From Alloalcanivorax xenomutans (GTDB lineage Bacteria > Pseudomonadota > Gammaproteobacteria > Pseudomonadales > Alcanivoracaceae), in assembly GCF_900217905.1 (NCBI RefSeq), contig NZ_OBMO01000022.1, positions 1 through 64,000 of the forward strand: a stretch of DNA of 64,000 bases, given 5' to 3'. This document shows positions 1 to 8,580 of this stretch, piece by piece. The notes below the pieces were generated by a model. It was not told the DNA's origin. It saw nothing but the letters and a program-made list of their open reading frames with translations, and made no database searches. A program made the translations under genes and the position numbers. Position 1 is the stretch's first letter, and each line of letters begins with the position of its first letter.

Positions 1-87
1 GATCCCTTGCCGAACTCAGAAGTGAAACCGCTCAGCGCCGATGGTAGTGTGGGGCTTCCCCATGTGAGAGTAGGTCATCGTCAGGCT
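1..87 (+). rRNA. rrf: 5S ribosomal RNA, 3' part
   Basis: The first bases match the 3' three quarters of bacterial 5S rRNA: the conserved GCCGAACTCAGAAGTGAAAC block, then GCGCCGATGGTAGTGTGGGG and CCCCATGTGAGAGTAGG. The 5' end lies outside the window, so this is the end of an rrn operon read on the plus strand. The 3' end is placed by comparison with the E. coli molecule and could be off by one or two bases. Confidence 0.95.
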
Positions 88-96
88 CTTAAATAC

Positions 97-132
97 AAAA
101 CGCCCTGTCAGGATAACCTGGCAGGGCGTTTT
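97..132 (+). terminator. rrn operon intrinsic terminator
   Basis: A 16-bp stem (one G-T pair) with an ATAA loop: the left arm starts AAAACGCCCTG and the right arm ends CAGGGCGTTTT. It lies about 10 bases after the 5S gene, as expected for the factor-independent terminator of an rRNA operon. Confidence 0.9.
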
Positions 133-160
133 GCTATGCGCGTCAGGCGAGTAAACCCGC

Positions 161-2437
161 TCAGAAATCGAAGTTGCGTTGCAGGATGCCGAACTCTCCA
201 TCCTGGTCCATGTCATCCTCCCAAGCCGTCACGATACGATCATTTCCAGCCATGGCCGCGACGGGCTCGAACTGCTGCCCGGTGGCGTCACTGTTGACTG
301 TAAAATCGCTGGTTTTTTCGCTGCCGTCGGCACGGAATGTGCGGGCATAGATTTGGAAATAGCCGTTGCCGTCGTTATCGTCTTCCCATAGCACGGTGAA
401 ATTGCCTTCCGGACCCATGGCGAGAGCTGGTGCCAACTGCTGACCGGAGGCTTTGCTGTTGGCGGTGAATTCAGGCAGCCATTCCTGGCCGTCGCTGAGG
501 AAGCCCCGCGCGAGGATCTGATAATAACCATTGCCGTCCTTGTCATCCTGCCAGGCAACCACGAAGCGGCCACGATGATCCATGGCCAGCACCGGTTTTT
601 CCTGGGTGCCGCTGACCACCTGATTGACCGTGGTCTCGGGGAAATGTTCACGTCCCCGGTCGGTGAAACCGCGAACGGCTATTTTGCTTTGCCCATCCCC
701 GTCGGTGTCATGCTCCCAGGCTACGGTGAAATGTCCGTCATTACTCATGGCCAATGACGGGCGTTGATGGCGACCCGGGGTCGAGTTGACGTTGCGTTGT
801 GTGAAGCGGGGCAGCCCATTGCGCAAGAAACTTTGCACATGGATGCCATCGCCTTTCTGCTCCCAGGCAATAGTAAAGCGCCCTTTGTCGTTCATGCCTA
901 CCGCCGGCCGGCGTTGTTGGCCGTCCAGCCAGTTCCAATAGTCGCCGGGTTTCCAGCGGCCATGGCCGCGTCCGCTATCGCCGGATGCCAGAATACCGGG
1001 GAGGAGGGCGGGGAAGCCCGGGCTCCCGTCGGCCCGGAATACGCGGTAATGAATGCGGCCGTGGCCGTCACCGTCCGCATCCATGACCCAGGCCACCACA
1101 AAATTGCCTTCGTCATCGGTAGCCACGGTGGGGCTTCGTTGCGGGACACTGTCCCAGGGAGAAACGGCCAGTTCGGGGAACAGGGCATTACCGTCCTCAT
1201 CGAAACCACGCACGAAGACCTGGCTGTAACCATCGCCGTCTCGGTCTTCCTCCCAGGCGGTGATGGTAATGCCGTTGGCGGCGGCGGCAACGGACGGTGC
1301 CCGATGATCACCTCGAAGGGTTCGATGGGGGTGACGATCCTTGTACAGAGTATCGCCGGGGGTATAGCGGTACTCGGGGATAACCGTCATGTCGAAGTCG
1401 ATAACATAGTCCATGCGATTATGTTGCTGATCGGAGGGTGCCGCGATCTTGTTGTAGTCATCAAAGAATTGCGCGTTTCCACCTGGGAAAATCCGAGGAT
1501 TACCGTCTTCGACACTCAAGGTTTCCACCTCTATCCGATTGTCCGTGGGGTGGAACGTCAGCAGTCTCAGCCATCCATTGCCCAGGGCGGTGCCGTCACC
1601 CATGACCGGCTCGCTCTGAAAGTCGGTCAGTATCTCATGTACCACATTGCCGCCGTTGCCGGTTCGCTGACGGTAGGAGGTGCCGTGAATATGACCGCTG
1701 ACCGTCATGAAAATGTTGCTGTGTCGCGCCACCAGCTCTTCCCATAGATCCACACCTTCGCGACCGGCGGTGTTATAGCGGTTGGCCCAGCCGGTGAGGT
1801 GCTCGCCGTTGTAATCCTGGTAGGCGTGGGTGGAGACGATGACACGATGACGGGGGTGGTCGGAGATCACTTGATTGGCCCAGGTCACTACATCCTTGCG
1901 CGGAAGAAACTCAAGATTCACCAGCAGGAATTGCAGGCCGCCGGCCTCCAGGAAGTGATAGGTGTTTTCGCCGCTGTCGCTGAAACTGCCGCCGAAGCCG
2001 GGTTTCTCCGCGAAGCGATCAGGACCGAAGTAACGGGTAAAGTAGGATTCCCTGGCATGGATATCATCGCTGGGGTAGAGGTCGTGGTTCCCGGACAGAG
2101 CGGTGTACCCGATTCCGGCCTGATCCAGAATGGTGTGGGCCTGATCCACCACTTGCCATTGTTCCTGGGTGTCGTGTTGGGTCATATCGCCGAGATGCAG
2201 CACGTACTGGATATTGCGATCGTAGGCGTGATCCACGATCCACTGGGTTTGATGGTTATAGACATCGTAACTGGCTTTCTCGGCGTAGTTTTGCGTATCT
2301 GGTAACAGCACGATCGAGAAAGAGCCCGTGGGGGAGGATAGGGTGTTGCGGTCCTGGGTGGCTGCCGTGACGGCATTGGTCGACAGGAGCAGCGAGCTGA
2401 CCAGCAGCGGCATCCCGATCCGATAACGATAGGACAT
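161..2437 (-). CDS. Secreted metallophosphoesterase with seven C-terminal repeats
   Basis: 758 residues. Residues 1-25 form a signal peptide ending AVTA. Residues about 40-310 are a calcineurin-like phosphoesterase domain: PDTQ (46-49), GD (83-84), GNHD (116-119), a histidine at 204 and GHIHG (248-252) match the two-metal site, with Gln in place of the usual His of the first D-x-H motif. Residues about 380-758 hold seven repeats of roughly 50 residues, built on a core such as FTVAWE-D-DGDG followed by an aromatic strand, recalling calcium-binding beta-propeller or FG-GAP/VCBS modules. Likely an exported phosphodiesterase or phosphatase; the substrate is unknown. It stands alone, with a CRP-like site about 190 bases upstream. 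Confidence 0.85.
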   Translation of the reverse strand: MSYRYRIGMPLLVSSLLLSTNAVTAATQDRNTLSSPTGSFSIVLLPDTQNYAEKASYDVYNHQTQWIVDHAYDRNIQYVLHLGDMTQHDTQEQWQVVDQAHTILDQAGIGYTALSGNHDLYPSDDIHARESYFTRYFGPDRFAEKPGFGGSFSDSGENTYHFLEAGGLQFLLVNLEFLPRKDVVTWANQVISDHPRHRVIVSTHAYQDYNGEHLTGWANRYNTAGREGVDLWEELVARHSNIFMTVSGHIHGTSYRQRTGNGGNVVHEILTDFQSEPVMGDGTALGNGWLRLLTFHPTDNRIEVETLSVEDGNPRIFPGGNAQFFDDYNKIAAPSDQQHNRMDYVIDFDMTVIPEYRYTPGDTLYKDRHPHRTLRGDHRAPSVAAAANGITITAWEEDRDGDGYSQVFVRGFDEDGNALFPELAVSPWDSVPQRSPTVATDDEGNFVVAWVMDADGDGHGRIHYRVFRADGSPGFPALLPGILASGDSGRGHGRWKPGDYWNWLDGQQRRPAVGMNDKGRFTIAWEQKGDGIHVQSFLRNGLPRFTQRNVNSTPGRHQRPSLAMSNDGHFTVAWEHDTDGDGQSKIAVRGFTDRGREHFPETTVNQVVSGTQEKPVLAMDHRGRFVVAWQDDKDGNGYYQILARGFLSDGQEWLPEFTANSKASGQQLAPALAMGPEGNFTVLWEDDNDGNGYFQIYARTFRADGSEKTSDFTVNSDATGQQFEPVAAMAGNDRIVTAWEDDMDQDGEFGILQRNFDF

Positions 2438-2775
2438 GATCCGTTCTCCATTGTTATTGCTGGAAAGAGAGAGGGGAGAGGCGCGCCGAGCATCCCGTTG
2501 GCGCGCAAGTCTCCGCCCCGGAGCCCGACGGTTCCAGGTAAAACGATAATGAGAAGCCCGGTACCCGACGGGCCTGATCAGCGTGGAAAAGTAATGTGTC
2601 AGGGCCGCGACATCAGCGGGCCTTGGGGGTGATGAAGATCACAGTCCGGGTGATGATCATAAAAGTGTTGCGATACCGGGAGCGGAAGGCTGAAGTGCGG
2701 GCGGGCTGGTGAGCCCGTGCCGCCTTGCGTCATCATCGGTTAAAGTAAGGCCACCCCGAACTCAGAGAGAGTCCT
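2438..2775. other. Intergenic region between divergent genes
   Basis: This 338-base gap separates the divergent phosphoesterase and DUF2721 genes and must carry both promoters. Apart from the CRP-like palindrome at 2628-2643 I see no RNA gene, no open frame of interest and no strong sigma-70 hexamer pair. Confidence 0.6.
2628..2643. promoter_or_regulatory. Candidate CRP/Vfr-type binding site
   Basis: GGTGATGAAGATCACA matches the CRP consensus TGTGA-N6-TCACA at 9 of 10 specified positions, and its inner 14 bases are GTGAT-GAAG-ATCAC. It lies in the divergent gap, about 190 bases from the phosphoesterase start and 130 from the DUF2721 start. Binding is inferred from the motif only. Confidence 0.45.
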
Positions 2776-3168
2776 ATGTCGTTGACCACTCCCGCGCTCC
2801 TCTTTCCCGCCATTTCGCTGCTATTGCTGGCCTACACCAACCGCTTCCTGGTTTTGGCGCAGTTGATTCGCAAGCTGGCGGATGAGGAAAAGACGCACCA
2901 CGAGGAAGTCGCCACGCGTCAGATTGAGCTGCTGCACAGACGAGTCGTACTGACCCAGCGGATGCAGGTGGCCGGGGTGCTCAGCTTCCTGCTTTGCACT
3001 TTGTCCATGTTCGCGCTCTATCTGCATCAGGACATGCCCGGGGTGGTGTTGTTCGGAGCCAGCCTGATCAGTCTGTCACTGTCATTGATCTTTTCGCTTT
3101 GGGAAGTGCTGATCTCCACCAACGCGCTCAATGTGCAGTTGGAGACGCTGCGACGTCCCAAGCCCTGA
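2776..3168 (+). CDS. DUF2721 family membrane protein
   Basis: 130 residues. An N-terminal membrane segment (about 5-25, with TNRFLVLAQLIR) is followed by a charged helix (about 30-65, EEVATRQIELLHRR) and two further membrane segments (about 65-110). This is the layout of DUF2721, a small inner-membrane family of unknown function. The start follows a purine-rich AGAGAGAG. Its TGA stop is directly followed by the stop of the convergent lipid-kinase gene, the two sharing the palindrome TGATCA. Confidence 0.8.
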   Translation: MSLTTPALLFPAISLLLLAYTNRFLVLAQLIRKLADEEKTHHEEVATRQIELLHRRVVLTQRMQVAGVLSFLLCTLSMFALYLHQDMPGVVLFGASLISLSLSLIFSLWEVLISTNALNVQLETLRRPKP

Positions 3169-4086
3169 TCAGGAAAGAAGGGGGATGTCGGGCGGCAAAT
3201 GAACCCAGAGCGCGCCAGTATGCACTTTTATTTGAAAATGGGTGTCCTCCAGGGGCTCGCCATCCAGATTCAGATACATTGCCTCCGGAGTGCGTATCTC
3301 CATGGATTCCAGGCGGGCGCGGACGAACAAGCCCTCCTGCTCACCGTTCCCATTGTTTTCATTGGCGCCATTATTTGAGCTGAACAGGCCGCGAAGGCCA
3401 GACATCAGATCCATCTGTGCAGGCAGGATGGCCACGTCCATCAAGCCATCGTTGATCACGGCGTCCGGACACAGTTTCTGCCCGCCTCCAGCCTGCCGTC
3501 CGTTACCGACCCCGAGAGCCATGAATTCGCCTTCCCATTCAAAGTCCTGGCCCTGGAAATGGCCTTGCGCGGCCCGGATTTCGGTGAAGCGGGTGAGGCC
3601 GGTGAGCAGGTAGGCCGCGCCACCCAGCATGGACTTCAACTCCTCCGAGGTTTCCGTGGTCACTTCGGTGCCGAAGCCACCGGTGGCCATATTGAGAAAG
3701 TAATGACCGTTGACCTCGAGCACATCGATGGCGGTCGCGGGTTGGTCAAGCAGCGCCAGGGCCTCCTCCGGTGGCACGGGAATGTTCGCGGCGGTGGCGA
3801 AGTCGTTGGCGGTCCCCAGCGGTAAAACGGCCAGATTGGCCCCGCCGCCGTTTTTCATCAGGGCATCAGTGATGTCGCGCACCGAGCCATCGCCGCCGCC
3901 GGCGATGATGGTGTCGTAGCCGGCTTTCAATGCTTCCTCTACATACCTTTCGGCGTCTCCGCCTTCCCAGGTGACCCGAACATCGAGTTGGTGCCCTTGC
4001 TCACGGCGGGCCATGACCGCCTGACGCACCTCATCATTGGTGGCTTGTTTACCGTGAAGGATCAAAACAGCTTTAGCGCTCACCAT
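3169..4086 (-). CDS. yegS: YegS/DAGK-type lipid kinase
   Basis: 305 residues. The diacylglycerol-kinase catalytic domain is clear: the nucleotide-binding GGGDGS motif near residue 70, then PLGTANDFA. YegS proteins phosphorylate lipids such as phosphatidylglycerol at the membrane. I use the ATG at 4086, which has AAGGAG five bases upstream; a further in-frame ATG five codons upstream has no such site. A short insert rich in Asn and Glu (NNGANENNGNGEQEG) lies in the C-terminal domain. The gene abuts DUF2721 tail to tail. Confidence 0.85.
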   Translation of the reverse strand: MVSAKAVLILHGKQATNDEVRQAVMARREQGHQLDVRVTWEGGDAERYVEEALKAGYDTIIAGGGDGSVRDITDALMKNGGGANLAVLPLGTANDFATAANIPVPPEEALALLDQPATAIDVLEVNGHYFLNMATGGFGTEVTTETSEELKSMLGGAAYLLTGLTRFTEIRAAQGHFQGQDFEWEGEFMALGVGNGRQAGGGQKLCPDAVINDGLMDVAILPAQMDLMSGLRGLFSSNNGANENNGNGEQEGLFVRARLESMEIRTPEAMYLNLDGEPLEDTHFQIKVHTGALWVHLPPDIPLLS

Positions 4087-4252
4087 CGGCACTCCTTGCA
4101 ATGGACAAAATCAGCCACCGGATTGGCGGATGGCCCGCTACCCATTCTATTCCAGATTGGTTTAGACGGAACCGTCGGTCTCATCATGATACTTGTATTC
4201 CCATAGGCTGAGACTATTGATCAAATCATTTCATCTTTCTTTTTATGTTTAT

Positions 4253-4271
4253 GAGAATGGTTATCATATAA
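4253..4271. promoter_or_regulatory. Weak Fur-box-like sequence
   Basis: GAGAATGGTTATCATATAA agrees with about 12 of the first 15 positions of the 19-bp Fur consensus but poorly with the last four. It lies in an AT-rich patch about 25-40 bases upstream of the DUF2061 gene. The match is only suggestive. Confidence 0.25.
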
Positions 4272-4292
4272 AAGTAATGATGGAGGTGTCCC

Positions 4293-4505
4293 ATGGTGAA
4301 GACATTCAGCTTCGGCATTATGCATATCAGTGTGGCGTTTCTCGTGGTGTGGGCCATGACCGGTGACTGGCGCATTGGTGGCGCCACGGCGTTGGTGGAA
4401 CCGTGTGTGAACACGGTGGCTTACCACTTCCACGAGAAGGTATGGAAACGTTGGCAGCGTCGCCGGGCTCCCCGGGAAGAGGAAAAGGCCGCTCTGGCTG
4501 CCTGA
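4293..4505 (+). CDS. DUF2061 family membrane protein
   Basis: 70 residues. It matches DUF2061: an N-terminal membrane segment (SFGIMHISVAFLVVWAMTGDW), then GGATALVEPCVNTVAYHFHEKVW, a signature pattern of the family, and a basic C-terminus. Function is unknown. ATG with GGAGG six bases upstream. The gene stands alone between the divergent lipid kinase and the TetR gene. Confidence 0.8.
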   Translation: MVKTFSFGIMHISVAFLVVWAMTGDWRIGGATALVEPCVNTVAYHFHEKVWKRWQRRRAPREEEKAALAA

Positions 4506-4512
4506 TAGACCC

Positions 4513-4563
4513 TTTGTTTACTGGGTTCCGGGGCTTGGTTTAAGCTACGCCCCGGTAAACAAA
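4513..4563. repeat. Inverted repeat, candidate TetR operator or terminator
   Basis: The arms TTTGTTTACTGGG (4513-4525) and CCCGGTAAACAAA (4551-4563) are complementary at 12 of 13 positions. A second pairing, CCGGGGC with GCCCCGG, overlaps the right arm. It sits just after the DUF2061 stop and 20 bases before the TetR start. It could be the regulator's own operator or a hairpin ending the upstream transcript; no clear U-tract follows. Confidence 0.4.
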
Positions 4564-4581
4564 AACAAAGGATAAGTTACT

Positions 4582-5265
4582 GTGTGGAATCAAGGGGATG
4601 ACCTGGACGCCATCCGCCAGGTGGTTAATCAGGTGCTGGACGCTCATGCCGAGGATGAAGGGGGCCCCCGCTCGCCGGCGCGGGCGGAAGTTTTGATTCA
4701 TTCCGTGCAGGTATTCGCTCAGCGCGGTGTCGAGCGTACCACGGTGCAACATCTGTTGAGTGCGGCGAATGTGTCACGGCGCACTTTCTATAAGTACTTC
4801 CGCAACAAGGTGGATGTGCTGGAGAATATCTACCGCATCTTCGTCGACAATATGCTGCTGCATTTCCATCATGAAATGCGCCAGGCCCGTTCCGTTCAGC
4901 AGATCATCCACAACACCACCAAGGTCTATTTCGACTACCACATCAGCATGGGGCCGGTGATCAAGCTGATGATGGAAGAGGCGCGCAGTTCCAATTCGGC
5001 ATTGGCGCCGCATCGGGACCGGGCCCAGACCATTGCCGCCGAGGTGCTCACCGCTGAAATCAACCGGCTTACCGGCCGTGATTTTGACCCTTTGGTGATG
5101 CGGACCATGCTGTGGATTCTGGAAAGCTATTCGCTTTATGTCTTCGAGGGTGGGGAGTTCAGCGAGGAGCGGCTGCATCTTTGCCAGCGCACCATGATCG
5201 GGATCGCGGAATCGGTGATCCTGGGCCAGGAAGCCACTCCAGGGGCGCTGAAGCGGCAGTCCTGA
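4582..5265 (+). CDS. TetR/AcrR family transcriptional regulator
   Basis: 227 residues with a GTG start preceded by AAAGGAT. The TetR DNA-binding domain occupies about residues 33-82; the helix-turn-helix reads TTVQHLLSAANVSRRTFYKYF, with the typical FYKYFRNK and VDVLENIY after it. The rest is a helical ligand-binding and dimerisation domain. An acidic 30-residue N-terminal extension precedes the fold. No adjacent target enzyme identifies the ligand. It converges on valS with a 15-base gap. Confidence 0.88.
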   Translation: MWNQGDDLDAIRQVVNQVLDAHAEDEGGPRSPARAEVLIHSVQVFAQRGVERTTVQHLLSAANVSRRTFYKYFRNKVDVLENIYRIFVDNMLLHFHHEMRQARSVQQIIHNTTKVYFDYHISMGPVIKLMMEEARSSNSALAPHRDRAQTIAAEVLTAEINRLTGRDFDPLVMRTMLWILESYSLYVFEGGEFSEERLHLCQRTMIGIAESVILGQEATPGALKRQS

Positions 5266-5280
5266 TCCGGGATCGGGCGG

Positions 5281-8097
5281 TTACAGGTACTTGATCTTTT
5301 CCAACTGGTCTTCCAGACGGGCAAGCTGGGAGCGGTAGTCGTCGAGTTTGGCTTTTTCCTTGGTGACCACGGCTTCCGGCGCCTTGTCGACAAAGGCCGG
5401 GTTTTTCAGCTTCCCTTCCGCGCGCCCTACCTCCTTGCGCAGCTTGTCCACTTCCTTGGTGAGGCGGTCGATTTCCGCGTCCTTGTCGATCAGTCCGGCC
5501 ATGGGCACCAGGATTTCCATGTCGCCGACCAGGCTGGTGGCGGAGGCCGGCGCGGAATCGTCGGCGTTGAGCCAGCTGATGCTGTCCAACTTGGCCAGGC
5601 GGCAGAGGAAATTGTGGTTGGCTTGCAGGCGACGCTGGTCTTCGTCCTTGCCATTGTGCAAGTACACATCCAGGGTGCGGCTGGGAGGAATGCGCATTTC
5701 GCCGCGGATATTCCGGATCGCCGTGATCACCGCCTTGATCCACTCGATGTCTTGCTCCGCTTGTTCATCCACCTTGTCCTGCTCGGGGTGGGGATAGGGC
5801 TGCAGCATGATGGTGGTGTTCCCTATACCTGTATCCTCAGCAGGCGCTTTACTCGCATCCGTGGCGGGCATCTTGCCGGCCAGCGGTGCCACCTTCTGCC
5901 AGATTTCCTCGGTAATGAACGGCATGAACGGATGCGCCAGACGCAGAATCGCTTCCAGCACCCGCACCAGGGTGCGGCGGGTACCGCGCTTCTCCGCTTC
6001 CGAATAATCGTCGCTATAGAGCACCGGTTTGGACAACTCCAGATACCAATCGCAGTACTCGTTCCAGATGAATTCATAGGCGGCATGGGAGGCGACATCG
6101 AAGCGGAACTGATCCAGTGCCTCGGTCACTTCGCGCTCGGCCCGCTGCAACGCGGAGATGATCCAGCGGTCCGCCAGTGACAAGCTGACTTCACCCTCTT
6201 TCTCATTCACGCCGCAGTCCTGGCCCTCGGTGTTCATCATCACATAACGGGCGGCGTTCCAGATCTTGTTGCAGAAGTTACGGTAGCCTTCGATGCGGCC
6301 CATGTCCCACTTGATGTCACGGCCGGTGGAGGCCAGCGACAGGAAGGTGAAACGCAGCGCATCGGTGCCGTAGCTGTTGATGCCTTCGGGAAATTCCGCC
6401 CGGGTACGCTTGCTGATCTGCTTTTCCTTCTGAGGTTGCATCAGCCCGCGGGTGCGTTTCTCCACCAGGTTGTCCAGGTCGATGCCGTCGATCAAATCCA
6501 GCGGATCGAGCACATTGCCCTTGGACTTGGACATCTTCTGGCCCTCGGCATCCCGTACCAGGCCGTGCACGTACACCTTCTTGAAAGGCACTTCGCCAGT
6601 GAACTTCAGCGTCATCATGATCATCCGCGCGACCCAGAAGAAAATGATGTCGAAGCCGGTAACCAGCACGCTGCTGGGATGGAAGGTACGCAATTCCTCG
6701 GTCTGTTCCGGCCAGCCCAGGGTGGAGAAGGTCCACAGCGCGGAGCTGAACCAGGTGTCCAGCACATCCTCGTCCTGGCTGAGCGGGCGATCATCCAGAT
6801 CATGGGCGGCGCGGACTTCCTCCTCGCTGCGTCCCACATAGACATTGCCGTCCTCGTCGTACCAGGCGGGAATGCGATGTCCCCACCACAGCTGCCGGGA
6901 AATGCACCAGTCCTGCAGGTCGCGCATCCAGGAAAAATACATGTTCTCGTAGTTCTTGGGCACGAACTGGATGTCGCCGTTTTCCACCGCTTCGATGGCC
7001 GGTTTGGCCAGGCTTTCCACCGCCACGAACCACTGATCGGTGAGGTAGGGCTCGATGACCACGCCGGAACGGTCGCCGCGCGGCACCTGCAAGGTGTGAT
7101 CGTCGACCTTTTCCAGCAGACCCAGGGCGTCCAGATCATCCACCACCTTTCTGCGTGCCTCGTAGCGGTCCAGACCGCGATAGGCTTCCGGCACCTGGTC
7201 GTTGAGGTGGGCATCGATGGTGAGAATGTTGATCATCGGCAGGTCGTGCCGCTTGCCCATTTCATAGTCGTTGAAGTCGTGGGCCGGGGTGATCTTCACG
7301 CAGCCGGAGCCGAAGTCCGGATCCACGTAGTCGTCGGCGATGATTGGAATCTCGCGGTCGGCCAGCGGCAAGCGGATGGTCTGGCCAACCAGGTCCTTGT
7401 AGCGCGGATCCTCCGGGTGCACCGCCACGGCGGTATCGCCGAGCATGGTTTCCGGGCGGGTGGTGGCCACCACCAGATGGCCGGAGCCATCGGAGAGCGG
7501 ATAGCGGAAGTGCCACAGATGACCCTGCTCTTCCTTGTTTTCCACTTCCAGATCGGAGATGGCGGTATGCAGGGCCGGGTCCCAGTTCACCAGACGTTTG
7601 CCCCGGTAGATCAGGCCTTCCTCATAGAGGCGCACGAACACTTCGCGCACTGCGTTGGACAGGCCCTCGTCCATGGTGAAGCGCTCACGGGTCCAGTCCA
7701 CGCTGGCGCCCATGCGGCGCAATTGGCGGGTGATGGTGCCGCCGGACTCCGCCTTCCACTCCCAGATTTTCTCGATGAAAGCATCGCGGCCGAGATCGTG
7801 GCGGTTCTTGCCCTCGGCGGCCAGACGCCGTTCCACCACCATTTGAGTGGCGATGCCGGCGTGGTCGGAGCCCACCTGCCACAGCGTGTTGCGTCCCTGC
7901 ATCCGGCGGAACCGGATCAGGGTGTCCATGATGGTGTCCTGGAACGCGTGGCCCATATGCAGACTGCCGGTCACATTGGGCGGCGGGATCATGATGGAAT
8001 AGGCATCACCCTGGCCGGAAGGACGGAAATAGCCCGCATCCTCCCAGGTGTTGTACCAGGCCTGCTCGATACGATCGGGTTGGTAGGTCTTGTCCAT
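5281..8097 (-). CDS. valS: Valine--tRNA ligase
   Basis: 938 residues, near the usual bacterial length of about 950. Class Ia synthetase that joins valine to tRNA-Val in the cytoplasm. The HIGH motif appears as HMGH in [13 protein letters not shown] (residues 38-50) and KMSKS near residue 521. The editing domain lies between them ([23 protein letters not shown]). The C-terminus is the family's coiled-coil arm (about 870-938, [15 protein letters not shown]). ATG with GGAG upstream. The order pepA-holC-valS is conserved among gammaproteobacteria. Confidence 0.98.
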   Translation of the reverse strand: MDKTYQPDRIEQAWYNTWEDAGYFRPSGQGDAYSIMIPPPNVTGSLHMGHAFQDTIMDTLIRFRRMQGRNTLWQVGSDHAGIATQMVVERRLAAEGKNRHDLGRDAFIEKIWEWKAESGGTITRQLRRMGASVDWTRERFTMDEGLSNAVREVFVRLYEEGLIYRGKRLVNWDPALHTAISDLEVENKEEQGHLWHFRYPLSDGSGHLVVATTRPETMLGDTAVAVHPEDPRYKDLVGQTIRLPLADREIPIIADDYVDPDFGSGCVKITPAHDFNDYEMGKRHDLPMINILTIDAHLNDQVPEAYRGLDRYEARRKVVDDLDALGLLEKVDDHTLQVPRGDRSGVVIEPYLTDQWFVAVESLAKPAIEAVENGDIQFVPKNYENMYFSWMRDLQDWCISRQLWWGHRIPAWYDEDGNVYVGRSEEEVRAAHDLDDRPLSQDEDVLDTWFSSALWTFSTLGWPEQTEELRTFHPSSVLVTGFDIIFFWVARMIMMTLKFTGEVPFKKVYVHGLVRDAEGQKMSKSKGNVLDPLDLIDGIDLDNLVEKRTRGLMQPQKEKQISKRTRAEFPEGINSYGTDALRFTFLSLASTGRDIKWDMGRIEGYRNFCNKIWNAARYVMMNTEGQDCGVNEKEGEVSLSLADRWIISALQRAEREVTEALDQFRFDVASHAAYEFIWNEYCDWYLELSKPVLYSDDYSEAEKRGTRRTLVRVLEAILRLAHPFMPFITEEIWQKVAPLAGKMPATDASKAPAEDTGIGNTTIMLQPYPHPEQDKVDEQAEQDIEWIKAVITAIRNIRGEMRIPPSRTLDVYLHNGKDEDQRRLQANHNFLCRLAKLDSISWLNADDSAPASATSLVGDMEILVPMAGLIDKDAEIDRLTKEVDKLRKEVGRAEGKLKNPAFVDKAPEAVVTKEKAKLDDYRSQLARLEDQLEKIKYL

Positions 8098-8159
8098 GAT
8101 CTCCGCTGTCTTTCATCGCAAAAACGAAAGGCGGATTATACCGGAACCGGGGCCTGCCG

Positions 8160-8576
8160 TCAGAGGTTGTGGGTTTTCAGTGGAAAGCCCCTTTCCCGAT
8201 AGAAACGGAACCGCTCACGGCCGCCCTCGCGCTGCTGTGGGTCGCCGGTGATCATCTCGGCGGCCCGTTCAAAGCGGGTGACGAAATCCGGTACCGCCGC
8301 CGCCAGATTGATCAGCACGTCGTGGTGACTGCCCGGGTCGTCGCCAAAGCCCAGCACCACCGGTGCCGGGCTCTCACCGAGCAGGGAATGGGGCAGGAAG
8401 CCCGAAGCCGGCTGCGCCCAGAATTGTTGATCCAGCTCATGGGCATGGGCCTCGTCCTGGCAGTGGACGTAGATCCGGCGCCCCTGGCGCCAGGCCTTTT
8501 CCGCGATGCGCCAGGCGAGGGCGTCACGCACCCCCGTTCCGGCTTGCCCGGTGATGTAAAACAAAACCTCGGTCAA
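8160..8576 (-). CDS. holC: DNA polymerase III subunit chi
   Basis: 138 residues, the usual size for HolC, the chi subunit that links the clamp loader to SSB at the replication fork. Family features are the N-terminal FYITGQAG strand, RIYVHCQDEAHAHELDQQFWAQP and a C-terminal RFRFYRERGFPLKTHNL. The start is a TTG (8576), four bases after the pepA stop, with GGGCTGAG upstream, so translation is probably coupled to pepA. Confidence 0.93.
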   Translation of the reverse strand: MTEVLFYITGQAGTGVRDALAWRIAEKAWRQGRRIYVHCQDEAHAHELDQQFWAQPASGFLPHSLLGESPAPVVLGFGDDPGSHHDVLINLAAAVPDFVTRFERAAEMITGDPQQREGGRERFRFYRERGFPLKTHNL

Positions 8577-8580
8577 TGTC

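Noticed and set aside
6436-8202. 588-residue plus-strand frame opposite valS
   Set aside because: Shadow of valS; no motif and no ribosome site.
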